NCBI GenBank assembly: GCA_022615255.1
Contig: JAKEHC010000039.1
Span: 1 to 19,867 of the forward strand
Source: Candidatus Dadabacteria bacterium
GTDB taxonomy: Bacteria; Desulfobacterota_D; UBA1144; Nemesobacterales; CSP1-2
Reading direction: 5' to 3'
Length of the DNA: 19,867 nt
The number at the start of each line of letters is the position of its first letter. The stretch's first letter is position 1. The position numbers were made by a program, and so were the translations under genes. Shown in pieces: positions 6,806-13,961 of this stretch. The notes under the pieces are model-generated. The model searched no databases and was not told the origin of the DNA. It was given only the letters and a program-made list of their open reading frames with translations.

Positions 6806-7936
6806 ATGGACTCAAAAACCCTAAAGGTAGAACTCCAGAGTTATGGGCTCAGGATACCTGATATGAAGGACATAAGGAGAGGCGGAGCGGGACCTACAGG
6901 GGGAATTCATCTAAGGATTCTTCCGGATACCGAAGGGAACATACCTGTCGTCGGAGATTTCGTTGATTCTTCTCCGTATTATCTTGACCAGATAAATGGT
7001 GAATACTGGGTAATTCGAGAGGGTGTTGCCATGGCTCAGGTGGAGCTTATGGGGGCGGCTAAGTTCTACGATCATAGAACATCGATTGGCACACCGATGC
7101 AAAAAATCGGTCTTCTTCACTGTCCGACTACATTTGCTACAACGCTTCTTCAGACCTGTGTTTTCTGGGAAGACTGGAGAAGATGCAAGTTTTGCGGGAT
7201 CGAACTTACCCTTAAGGATAGAACAACGGTGGGGTTTAAGGATGCAAAAAGCCTAGTCGAAACCATATTGCTTGCCAGGGAGCTGGACGGCATCTCAAAC
7301 ATCGTTTTTACCTCTGGGGTTGCAAAGGACGAGGAAAAAGCACTAGGGAAATATGCAGAATTGTGCTCAGAGGTAAAGGAGGCGACAAGGCTTCCGATTC
7401 AGCTTCAGATAGTGCCACCTGAGGATCTCGGCTGGCTTGAAAGGTTGAAGGATTCCGGTGTTGACGCCCTTGGGGTTCATATAGAAACCTTTGACCTGGC
7501 TGTCTTCGAGAAGATAACGCCTGGGAAGGCAAAAATAGGCTTTAATAAATATGTTGAGACATGGAAAAAAGCCGTAGATGTTTTTGGGAGGTGGCAGGTA
7601 AGCACTTATGTTTTAGTCGGGCTTGGTGAAAGAATGGAAACCATAATAGATGGCGCTGCCCTCTGTGCTGGCATTGGGGTTTATCCATTTATCGTTCCTT
7701 TTCGTCCCATAGCTGGAACGCCGATGGAAGATGTGAAGCCTCCGGAGCCTCAGGTGATGGAATATATATACACCGAAGCCGCAAAGATACTCTCAAAATT
7801 TGATGGAGGTGCGAAGAGCAGCAGGGCTGGGTGTGTGAGCTGCGGCGAATGCTCCGCGCTTCCCGATTTTGAAAAGGGTTTGAAACCAAGCAATGCGGGG
7901 TTCAAAAAGTTATTGAAACAAATTAGTGTGAGCTGA
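6806..7936 (+). CDS. MSMEG_0568-family radical SAM protein
   Basis: The 376-residue radical SAM enzyme of the Nit1C cluster has the 4Fe-4S cysteine set TCVFWEDWRRCKFC as C118-x8-C127-x2-C130, wider than the textbook C-x3-C-x2-C. A GIHLRILPDTEGNIPVVGD region lies near the N-terminus, NIVFTSGVAKDEEKA follows the first barrel strands, and GVDALGVHIETFDLAVFEKI is a typical later barrel segment. A C-terminal CVSCGEC (C343, C346, C349) could hold an auxiliary cluster. The reaction is unknown; in Nit1C the enzyme is thought to build or modify the nitrilase-linked metabolite. GGAGGGAG at 6791-6798 sets the ATG start. It follows the MSMEG_0572 gene in the same orientation with a repeat between them. 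Confidence 0.85.
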   Translation: MDSKTLKVELQSYGLRIPDMKDIRRGGAGPTGGIHLRILPDTEGNIPVVGDFVDSSPYYLDQINGEYWVIREGVAMAQVELMGAAKFYDHRTSIGTPMQKIGLLHCPTTFATTLLQTCVFWEDWRRCKFCGIELTLKDRTTVGFKDAKSLVETILLARELDGISNIVFTSGVAKDEEKALGKYAELCSEVKEATRLPIQLQIVPPEDLGWLERLKDSGVDALGVHIETFDLAVFEKITPGKAKIGFNKYVETWKKAVDVFGRWQVSTYVLVGLGERMETIIDGAALCAGIGVYPFIVPFRPIAGTPMEDVKPPEPQVMEYIYTEAAKILSKFDGGAKSSRAGCVSCGECSALPDFEKGLKPSNAGFKKLLKQISVS

Positions 7937-7983
7937 TTAGTTTTGAAGTTAAAGCCTATGGTTGTATGTCAATAAGGAAGAAA

Positions 7984-8010
7984 GCAGGAACGGCTGGATG
8001 GCGCTCCTGC
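7984..8010. repeat. Short hairpin after the radical SAM gene
   Basis: GCAGGAACG pairs with CGCTCCTGC (8 of 9 positions) around a nine-base loop. There is no T-run behind it on either strand, so it is not a standard intrinsic terminator. It stands beside the larger palindrome at 8037-8115. Confidence 0.5.
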
Positions 8011-8036
8011 TGATAGACCAGATAGCCATATTCTAC

Positions 8037-8115
8037 AATGTAGCGGCGACCTTTCTTCGACTAACCCTTCGCGTTGCTCAGGTCTTCGGCTCAGGACAGG
8101 TTAGGTCGCCACATT
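8037..8115. repeat. Nested palindromic element before the flavoprotein gene
   Basis: The outer arms AATGTAGCGGCGACCT and AGGTCGCCACATT pair with a three-base bulge. Inside, CTAACC (8061-8066) pairs with GGTTAG (8099-8104), and a direct repeat GCTCAGG occurs twice around TCTTCG. The shape is that of a non-coding dispersed element, distinct from the CCACTAAGG family. It fills most of the 220-base gap between the radical SAM and flavoprotein genes. Confidence 0.65.
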
Positions 8116-8156
8116 AAAAAGGTTAGGATTTTCAATTCGAGCGAGGTAAAAAATCA

Positions 8157-9506
8157 ATGGTTCAGAATAATCTTCGTATTATCGTAATTGGAGGAGGCGC
8201 TGCTGGAATTTCATCAGCTTCAACAGCAAAGGCTGTTGATCCCGGTGCTTCTGTTATTTTGTTCACGGAATATGAAGACGTTGCGTACAGCCCCTGTGGC
8301 ATTCCTTTCGTCCATGGTAGAGAAATACCGAATTTCGAGAGTCTTTTTCTTCAGACCTCCGAACACTACGCCGGGATTGGAATTGATCTCAGGCTTCAAA
8401 CAACGGTAACTGGGATTGATATAAACAATCGTACTGTGAACGTTGGCTCTGATGTTTTTAAATGGGATCGCCTTATCATTGCAACTGGATTTGAATACGA
8501 GAATCCTGATATCCCAGGGAGTGATTTAGAGGGTCTACACTACGTTAAAAACATTCGCAGAGCGATGGAATTCGATAAGATACTCGACCAGATTAAGAAG
8601 GTTGTCGTCATGGCGGCAACGCCCCTTGGCATAGAGATGACTGGAAACCTGGCTCACCGCGGGCTTGAAACTCACCTGGTGGAAGAAGGCGGCTGGATAA
8701 TGTCTAAGGTAGCTGATCCGGATATTGTGGAGCCTGTACAAAAATCGCTAGAAGAGCTTGGCGCAAAGATTCACTTTGGCACTAAAGTGCATGAGTTTAA
8801 AGGTTCAAATGGAAGAGTGAAATCAGTCGTGACTAATAATGGTGAGATAGAATGCGATGTTGTTATAGTGGCTACAAATAAGGTTCCAAATAACAAGCTA
8901 GCACGTCAAGCAGGGCTTGAAATTGGAGCCACCGGAGGGCTCCTGGTGGATGACCATATGCGTACATCTGTGAAAGATGTATATGCTGCAGGCGACTGTA
9001 TAGAGGTTGTTCATGGCGTCACGGATCTTCCAATTCAAGGCTTATCTGGCAGTCATGCCTACTCTCAGGGAAGGGTTGCAGGCGCCAATGCAGCAGGCGA
9101 TGATAGAGCCTATGACCCTGTCTATATACCCTGGGGGATGGTAGGGGGAAAGGTTCAAATTGGAGGTGTTTCACTAGGTGAGACACTGCATAAGGCTTTG
9201 GGGATTCCTCATATGGTGGCTGTGGCTCAGGGTATTTCTAGGGCAAGATACTACCCCGGAGTAAGCAGGATTAGAGTGAAGCTGATTGCCGATCCGAAAA
9301 CTCTAAGGGTGATGGGGGCACAGATGTCGGGAGGGGAGGGTATTAAAGAAAGGGCTGATTTTCTTGCATTTACTATAAAGCGTGGAGCGACTCTTCATGA
9401 CTTTGCATGGATGGAGAATGTTTATTCTCCTCCGATTGGGGCGCTAATGGAGCCAATTGCTTTAGCTGCGCAAGCGGGGTTGGCAGGGTTGGCGAAGAAG
9501 AAATAA
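8157..9506 (+). CDS. CoA-disulfide reductase/NADH oxidase-like FAD oxidoreductase
   Basis: The 449-residue flavoprotein belongs to the pyridine nucleotide-disulfide oxidoreductase family. FAD-binding VIGGGAAGISSA lies at residues 10-21, and the single redox cysteine typical of CoA-disulfide reductases and Nox enzymes is C47 in YSPCGIPFVHG. VYAAGDCIEV is the second FAD motif. A dimerisation domain occupies the C-terminal third. Unusually, the glycine-rich NAD(P)H motif that should read GGGxxG is A153-A154-T155-P-L-G158, so normal NAD(P)H binding is doubtful. Possible roles are thiol/disulfide or persulfide reduction, or electron transfer to a neighbouring enzyme such as the radical SAM protein. 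No rhodanese domain is attached. The preceding palindromes may insulate its transcription. Confidence 0.85.
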   Translation: MVQNNLRIIVIGGGAAGISSASTAKAVDPGASVILFTEYEDVAYSPCGIPFVHGREIPNFESLFLQTSEHYAGIGIDLRLQTTVTGIDINNRTVNVGSDVFKWDRLIIATGFEYENPDIPGSDLEGLHYVKNIRRAMEFDKILDQIKKVVVMAATPLGIEMTGNLAHRGLETHLVEEGGWIMSKVADPDIVEPVQKSLEELGAKIHFGTKVHEFKGSNGRVKSVVTNNGEIECDVVIVATNKVPNNKLARQAGLEIGATGGLLVDDHMRTSVKDVYAAGDCIEVVHGVTDLPIQGLSGSHAYSQGRVAGANAAGDDRAYDPVYIPWGMVGGKVQIGGVSLGETLHKALGIPHMVAVAQGISRARYYPGVSRIRVKLIADPKTLRVMGAQMSGGEGIKERADFLAFTIKRGATLHDFAWMENVYSPPIGALMEPIALAAQAGLAGLAKKK

Positions 9507-9516
9507 GTTGATTTAA

Positions 9517-9573
9517 CCACAACGTCGCCATGGCACAATGTATTTTCTTTGTCTTAGCGTCGTTGTGGTTATT
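9517..9573. repeat. Palindromic repeat after the flavoprotein gene
   Basis: AACCACAACG at the left is an exact reverse complement of CGTTGTGGTT at the right. The interior CGCCATGGCACAATG and CTTTGTCTTAGCG follows the pattern of the dispersed CCAC-family elements. A similar element with AACC..AACG / CGTTGTGGTT arms occurs at 14837-14907. Confidence 0.75.
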
Positions 9574-9586
9574 AAGGGAAATTAAA

Positions 9587-9847
9587 ATGTCTCAGAAAGA
9601 ATCATTTGGCGAGCGGTTGAGAAAAAACGCAGAGAAATATCTGCTTGAGGCGGCTACAGATGATGTAGCCTCTCTATACCCTGGTCTTTCTGCTAAACCC
9701 TATCGTAAAAAGGGATTAGTCCCTTTTTTCTGGAGAAAAGTTTTTGTTCCGATTTATTTAATGATCCCATGGAACGTGCGGAAAAAGATGATTCTAATGT
9801 CTTCGTATCCTTCGGGGAAACGTCCTCAGTGGGGAAGGCGGGGATAG
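9587..9847 (+). CDS. Small basic protein of unknown function (86 aa)
   Basis: I do not recognise this protein. The chosen start is the ATG at 9587 (MSQKESFGERL), because the longer frame from 9530 would be translated from the palindromic repeat. Residues 1-30 look helical and acidic/basic mixed, followed by DVASLYPGLSAKPYRKKG. A hydrophobic aromatic-rich stretch, LVPFFWRKVFVPIYLMIPW, is too interrupted by R and K to be a clear membrane helix. The C-terminus is basic (SSYPSGKRPQWGRRG). It follows the flavoprotein at 80 bases on the same strand and precedes the DUF2877 gene. The composition suggests a real protein, but there is no good Shine-Dalgarno and I assign no function. Confidence 0.5.
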   Translation: MSQKESFGERLRKNAEKYLLEAATDDVASLYPGLSAKPYRKKGLVPFFWRKVFVPIYLMIPWNVRKKMILMSSYPSGKRPQWGRRG

Positions 9848-9902
9848 TTCCAATTTCGGGTTTCTGAATTCGGATTGCGGAATAAGATTGACACGAGTGT
9901 GA

Positions 9903-10949
9903 ATGAGCAGGATACAAGATGCACTATGCAATATGAATCATGTATCATGTATCATGCATCATGCGTTTTTGCTGGAAGCCGAAGCTATTGGTTATAAGGC
10001 ATTAAAGGTACTAAGCGGAAATAGAAAAAGAGCTATAGTACATAGTGTTTTTGATCGGGCATTATATATTCGAATAGGCAGTAATTCTATACTTACCGTA
10101 ATTAAAGATAAAGACTACATTAGTCCTACATCAATCCTGCTAAGAAACCCTGAAGATTATGATTTAAAGTCAATAGGCATTAAGGATGGGATGAGGGTAG
10201 AGGGTGATAAACATGTTCTATCTATCGGAGATAATCTGCTTGCCATTAAGCTTGCAAGATCTTCCATCTGGGGCTCTCCCGCATTTCCTAAACATGCTTT
10301 TATAAAGTTAAGCGATGTAAGTTTAAACCTCAGGGTACTCAGAGACGTAATTTATACAAGCCCAAGTAGGGAGGGGCTTGTACCCCTTTTAGAGAATGTC
10401 GAGTTATATGGTCCACTTCAATTTTTTCTTCATAAACAGGAGCCCACTATCTCGGAAAGGGCAAGACCCAACATTGAAACATTAATGTGGGGATTGTATA
10501 GATATGACTTAGATATGGCTGTTAAAAAAGCTTTACCAATTCTTGGACTTGGTCCCGGGCTTACTCCCTCGTGTGATGATTTTTTGGCGGGCTTAATGCT
10601 TAGCCTAAATTTAGGTGGAAGGGCGCTTCTAAAAAAAAGAGAGGGTGAGATTGGCTTCTACCGTAAGGTATCCGCCGAAATCTGTCGGATGGCAAAGGTA
10701 AAGACGACAATCTATAGTCAGGTCCTTTTGAATCAAGCCCGCGTAGGTGAAGGTCCCAAAGCGGTGGTTGAACTAATCCACGGACTTTTAACAAAGGACC
10801 CAAACCACGTTGCAGGCGCTACAAAGAACGTGATGAAAATTGGGGAGACTTCTGGAGCCGATATTGCAATTGGTATTTACTATGGGATTCGATTTCTACT
10901 CTCAAAGTTGGAGCATTTATCAATGCAAGGTATAGAAGATTTTGAATGA
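9903..10949 (+). CDS. DUF2877 protein (AllH/YlbF-like)
   Basis: This homologue of E. coli YlbF (reported as AllH, third component of oxamate carbamoyltransferase) carries the family signature LGLGPGLTPSCDDFLAGLM (about residues 214-232). The usual PSGDDF is PSCDDF here, with C224. It also has EAIGYKALKVLSG near the N-terminus, TTIYSQVLLNQARVGEG, and SGADIAIGIYYGIRFLL near the C-terminus. At up to 348 residues it is longer than YlbF, partly because the 5' end runs through a CATGTATCATG-type repeat; the real start may be the ATG at about 9957 or a codon just after it. The gene is separated from DUF1116/FdrA by the Nit1C genes but completes the AllFGH set. Its last four bases overlap the glycosyltransferase start (ATGA). 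Confidence 0.85.
   Translation: MSRIQDALCNMNHVSCIMHHAFLLEAEAIGYKALKVLSGNRKRAIVHSVFDRALYIRIGSNSILTVIKDKDYISPTSILLRNPEDYDLKSIGIKDGMRVEGDKHVLSIGDNLLAIKLARSSIWGSPAFPKHAFIKLSDVSLNLRVLRDVIYTSPSREGLVPLLENVELYGPLQFFLHKQEPTISERARPNIETLMWGLYRYDLDMAVKKALPILGLGPGLTPSCDDFLAGLMLSLNLGGRALLKKREGEIGFYRKVSAEICRMAKVKTTIYSQVLLNQARVGEGPKAVVELIHGLLTKDPNHVAGATKNVMKIGETSGADIAIGIYYGIRFLLSKLEHLSMQGIEDFE
9905..9963. repeat. ATGAATCATGTATCATG low-complexity palindromic repeat at the DUF2877 start
   Basis: GATACAAGATGCACTATGCA at the left faces TCATGTATCATGTATCATGC at the right, and the two halves are approximately self-complementary. The region encodes implausible residues (CNMNHVSCIMHH) and probably invaded the 5' end of the DUF2877 gene, making its start codon uncertain. 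Confidence 0.5.
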
Positions 10950-12124
10950 AATCGCTTAAGATTGCGCTTTTAACTTATTCGACAAAGCCAAGGGGCGGTG
11001 TGGTTCATACCCTAAGCCTAGCTGAAGAATTGGTTCGCCTGGGGCATCGAGTTCACATATACGCCCTTGGTCCTAAAGAAGTAAGTTCTGAATTTTTTAG
11101 ACCTGTAGGGGTTTCTTATACGATTATTCCATGTCCCGCCAATCCCGAGGAGACAATTGATGAAAAGGTAGAAAGATATATAAGGGTATATTCGGAATTC
11201 ATGTCTTCTATAGATGAAAACTACGATATTTACCATGCGGAGGATTGCATCTCGGGTAACGTCCTTTTCGAGTTGCGGAGCAAAGGACTCATAAAATTTT
11301 TTATAAGAACAATCCATCACATAGATGATTTCACATCCAAGTCGCTAATTGAGTGCCAGCTAAAAAGCATTCTAGAGCCTGATTATGTAATCGTTGTCAG
11401 CAGATTTTGGGAGAAAGAACTCCGAACTAAATATTCCTTAAACCCTCAAGTTATCAATAACGGAGTGGATTTGGAGAAATTTAAACCTGATCAGCGTTTT
11501 TCGAAAGAAAAGGCAAAAAGGGATTACTCTGTGGTGGGGTGTAAGGTGATGCTCAGTATAGGTGGAATTGAGCCTCGAAAAAACACCTTGACCGCTCTCA
11601 GGGGATTCAACATCGCAGGCAGATATTTCAAGTCTAAGGGTGAGCGTCTTGTATGGTTAATCGGAGGGGGGGAGACGCTATTTGATTACAGAACATATCG
11701 TGAAGAATTCTTTTCTGAAATTAAAAGCCTTGGATTAAAACTAGGTGAGGATATAATCTTGCTCGGTACTGTTCCGGAGGAATCTATGCCTAAACTTTAC
11801 AAGGCGGGAAATGTATTTGTTTTTCCTTCTATCAAAGAAGGGTGGGGTCTTGTTGTGTTTGAGGCCATGGCATCGGGACTGCCGGTTGTTGCTTCTAGTA
11901 TAGAACCCATGACGGATTATTTAAAGGATGGGGAAAATGCACTTCTAGTTTCCCCCATTGACTATGAGAGTCTCGCTCAGAAAATTATTGGGATTTTAGA
12001 AAATGCCGAGCTTCGGGATAAGCTCTTAAGGAATGCGACAAAAACTGCACAAGCTTATAGCTGGAGAAATACTGCGTTAAGGCATGAGGAGTTTTATGGG
12101 GGGATTTTGGGGGGTGTCAGATAG
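10946..12124 (+). CDS. MSMEG_0565-family glycosyltransferase (GT4 type)
   Basis: This 392-residue retaining glycosyltransferase has two Rossmann domains. The N-terminus ALLTYSTKPRGGVVHTLSLA and then YDIYHAEDCISGN are the features I recognise as specific to the Nit1C glycosyltransferase (MSMEG_0565). The donor-binding half has SIGGIEPRKNT (near residue 205), LLGTVPEESMPKLYKAGNVF and SIKEGWGLVVFEAMASGLPV, which contains the EX7E-type glutamates of GT4. It lacks a signal peptide or membrane segment, so it is probably cytoplasmic. Its start overlaps the DUF2877 stop by ATGA, implying translational coupling. Acceptor and donor sugars are unknown. Its presence suggests that the Nit1C product is a glycosylated small molecule; that is inference. 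Confidence 0.87.
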   Translation: MKSLKIALLTYSTKPRGGVVHTLSLAEELVRLGHRVHIYALGPKEVSSEFFRPVGVSYTIIPCPANPEETIDEKVERYIRVYSEFMSSIDENYDIYHAEDCISGNVLFELRSKGLIKFFIRTIHHIDDFTSKSLIECQLKSILEPDYVIVVSRFWEKELRTKYSLNPQVINNGVDLEKFKPDQRFSKEKAKRDYSVVGCKVMLSIGGIEPRKNTLTALRGFNIAGRYFKSKGERLVWLIGGGETLFDYRTYREEFFSEIKSLGLKLGEDIILLGTVPEESMPKLYKAGNVFVFPSIKEGWGLVVFEAMASGLPVVASSIEPMTDYLKDGENALLVSPIDYESLAQKIIGILENAELRDKLLRNATKTAQAYSWRNTALRHEEFYGGILGGVR

Positions 12125-12245
12125 AATAAAGCTAGACATAAGCTGATAACTAAATTTAGGGTTGGATATACTTGCTGACTAAACCAGATATCATTTGAGA
12201 ATACTTGCTGGATAGGCTGGAATCGAGTTTCCAGAAAGTTGCCTG

Positions 12246-12746
12246 TCATCGGGTAAGCATTTCAACTATTTTTTTATGTTGTGGATATTTCCTAAGAAGT
12301 TCATTTCTGCTTGGCGTTTCAAAATCCTCAAAATCAAATCCTGGTGCTACGGTGCAGCCAACGAGGGAGAAAGAGTTTTTGTCATTAACCGTAGTTCCAA
12401 ACAAGCACCCAGCTTTTACTACTGCTTGAAGCGCTTCTCCATCTTCGATATTTCTTCCAATTTTAATTTCGAGGTACTTATCAGATTGATCAATTATATG
12501 TATCGTAAGGGATGATCCTTCATAGAAATGCCATAATTCGTCCTGTTTTATTCGGTGAAAGGCTGAGAAATCATGACCTATTAAAAGAAAGTAAATGGCA
12601 GTTGAAAAATTGCGATTGCCACTAAAGCGTTTTGGCAAGTGTTCCTGTTTTATTACTTCTTTAGAGCGGTAGGTTTCCTTATAGTATCCACCTTCGGGGT
12701 GTTTAATCAGTTGCAAAGCGTCAATCCATTTCTGCGCTCCTTTCAT
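12246..12746 (-). CDS. DUF985 cupin family protein
   Basis: This 166-residue single-domain cupin belongs to the DUF985 (YML079w-like) family. Signatures are IKHPEGGYYKETYRS near the start, TAIYFLLIGHDFSAFHRI, DELWHFYEGSSLTIHII and LVGCTVAPGFDFEDFE near the C-terminus, at full family length. H, E and further H residues of the barrel are present, so it could bind a metal or a sugar-like ligand, but no activity is known for most members. It is transcribed against the glycosyltransferase and looks independent of the metabolic locus. A consensus promoter lies so close to the ATG that the mRNA may have no leader. An in-gene AAAGGAG after the ATG has no in-frame start at a usable distance. Confidence 0.9.
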   Translation of the reverse strand: MKGAQKWIDALQLIKHPEGGYYKETYRSKEVIKQEHLPKRFSGNRNFSTAIYFLLIGHDFSAFHRIKQDELWHFYEGSSLTIHIIDQSDKYLEIKIGRNIEDGEALQAVVKAGCLFGTTVNDKNSFSLVGCTVAPGFDFEDFETPSRNELLRKYPQHKKIVEMLTR

Positions 12747-12753
12747 GTGCGCT

Positions 12754-12782
12754 ATTATAGGTTAATTACAATCCAATATCAA
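12754..12782 (-). promoter_or_regulatory. Sigma-70-type promoter of the DUF985 gene, probably leaderless
   Basis: On the minus strand, TTGATA (12777-12782) is followed by 17 bases and a perfect TATAAT (12754-12759). Seven bases later comes the ATG, so transcription would begin at or within a base of the start codon. No Shine-Dalgarno is present upstream. Confidence 0.75.
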
Positions 12783-12840
12783 AAAGTGACCCAATTTCCT
12801 CCCGGACGAATCGCTCGTCACAAATGGGCAACCTGTTTTA

Positions 12841-13698
12841 TCAGAATAAAACCGAGGGCAGGAAAACACCCTTAGGCTCGTTGTAGAGACCAAGACTCAT
12901 GAGGGTCATCGCCTTAACCACTCGAAGCCCTTTCCCAAGGCACCAGCGAAACAGCTCGCCGTTACGTGAAGGTAGAAGAAAACCGGGTCCGGCGAACGTC
13001 TTAGCCGCGCCAATAAGCGCCTTCAGGTCTTCGTTACTCTCGCCTACGGCATGGCCAAAGAATCCAATCAATGTAGCATATCCTGTAATTCGACCATTAT
13101 GTTCTACAACGGTTGCGGTTCCCTGCTTGATCGCATCGAGTAGCTCCTCTCCACGATCGTTGCCATGAATTCTCTTACAGAGTTTGTTGCATGCGTCGAG
13201 GTCTCTTTCATTAGCCAAGCGGACTGAGTATCCTGGGATTTCAAAACCTAGCGCGGGTCCCTGTAGGTTCACAAGGGGCTCGCGCACTTCGAAGCCTAGC
13301 TTGGTGTATAACGATAGCGAGCGGTTATGATATGCGTCTTGTACTAATCGAACCCCTGCAAATCTTTGTTTCTGGGCTCGGTCTAATACATTTTCCATAA
13401 GCCGCCTTCCGATGGAGCCATTTTGAACTTTCGGGTCAACGGTAATGGGACCCACGCCTGCGATAGAGCCGATTTCCCAGAGGAAGTTACTGCCGACTAC
13501 TCGCCCATCAATCTCGGCTATAACTGAGTAAACGTACGGACGCGAGAGCATGAATGAAATAAATCCGATCACGAATTCCGGTGAAGAAAAGTCCGGGGGA
13601 AAGTTGTGCTGATTAGCTATAGTCTTGAAAGCCTCAAAGCAAATTGAGCCGCAGATTTTAGCATCTTCGATTCTCCCGCCTCTTAACGTCAGGTTCAT
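12841..13698 (-). CDS. GNAT family N-acetyltransferase, two-domain
   Basis: This 285-residue protein has an N-terminal GNAT domain (residues 1-145) with the acetyl-CoA pocket motif VGPITVDPKVQNGSIGRRLM (Q-x-x-x-x-G region) and the RSLSLYTKLGFEVRE motif near residue 130. A second, degenerate GNAT-like domain (about 155-285) starts at YSVRLANERDLDACNKLC and lacks a clear acetyl-CoA motif. It is probably an acetyltransferase for an unknown amine, possibly with one catalytic and one structural domain. AGGAGGG lies ten bases before the ATG. It runs in the same direction as DUF985 but is separated from it by a promoter. The gene is more GC-rich and its codon use looks different from the neighbours, suggesting separate acquisition. 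Confidence 0.87.
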   Translation of the reverse strand: MNLTLRGGRIEDAKICGSICFEAFKTIANQHNFPPDFSSPEFVIGFISFMLSRPYVYSVIAEIDGRVVGSNFLWEIGSIAGVGPITVDPKVQNGSIGRRLMENVLDRAQKQRFAGVRLVQDAYHNRSLSLYTKLGFEVREPLVNLQGPALGFEIPGYSVRLANERDLDACNKLCKRIHGNDRGEELLDAIKQGTATVVEHNGRITGYATLIGFFGHAVGESNEDLKALIGAAKTFAGPGFLLPSRNGELFRWCLGKGLRVVKAMTLMSLGLYNEPKGVFLPSVLF

Positions 13699-13961
13699 TG
13701 AGCCGCCCTCCTAGATTTTGAGGTTTCATTAGAAATTCTCATACATAGTTATATATCACAAGAAATAATTTAAGGAAAGATAAACGGATTACAATCACTC
13801 CTATACTCAACCCATAATTTCGGTTAAAATTACGTGAATTCGATATAATTATTCGAGGGTGAAAACTTAAATGTAGCGGAGGGCTTTAGCCCTCCATAGA
13901 ATGGAATCCTGAAGGATTCCGCTACCTAATGGTGAAACAAAGAAATACCTAAAGCGCAAAC
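13699..13961. other. Divergent intergenic region between the GNAT and OsmC genes
   Basis: These 263 bases separate a minus-strand and a plus-strand transcription unit, so promoters for both should lie here. The first 160 bases are AT-rich with no clear consensus promoter that I can defend. The remainder is occupied by the cloverleaf repeat at 13873-13925. I see no small gene. Confidence 0.6.
13873..13925. repeat. Cloverleaf-like dispersed palindromic element (GTAGC-GGAGGGC type)
   Basis: The outer stem GTAGC/GCTAC closes two perfect 7-bp hairpins: GGAGGGC-TTTA-GCCCTCC and GGAATCC-TGAA-GGATTCC, separated by ATAGAAT. All pairings are exact. The layout is that of a compact three-way-junction repeat such as REP/MITE-like elements, placed upstream of the OsmC gene. 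Confidence 0.8.

Noticed and set aside
9530..9586. Upstream extension of the small protein (start at 9530)
   Set aside because: These codons lie in the AACCACAACG palindrome; the ATG at 9587 outside the repeat is the more likely start.
9874..9923. TTGACA-17-GATACA as a promoter for the DUF2877 gene
   Set aside because: The -35 is perfect but the -10 matches only about half the consensus and lies in a low-complexity repeat; too weak to call.
12168..12210. ATACTTGCTG direct repeat (12168-12177 and 12201-12210)
   Set aside because: Only two copies of ten bases in an AT-rich gap; could be chance and no function is suggested.
12217..12234. Hairpin CTGGAA-TCGAGT-TTCCAG between the convergent glycosyltransferase and DUF985 genes
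   Set aside because: The stem is only six bases and there is no T-run on either strand, so it is not supported as a bidirectional terminator.
12899..13168. Plus-strand open frame inside the GNAT gene
   Set aside because: It is the antisense shadow of a well-supported GNAT frame and has no recognisable protein features.
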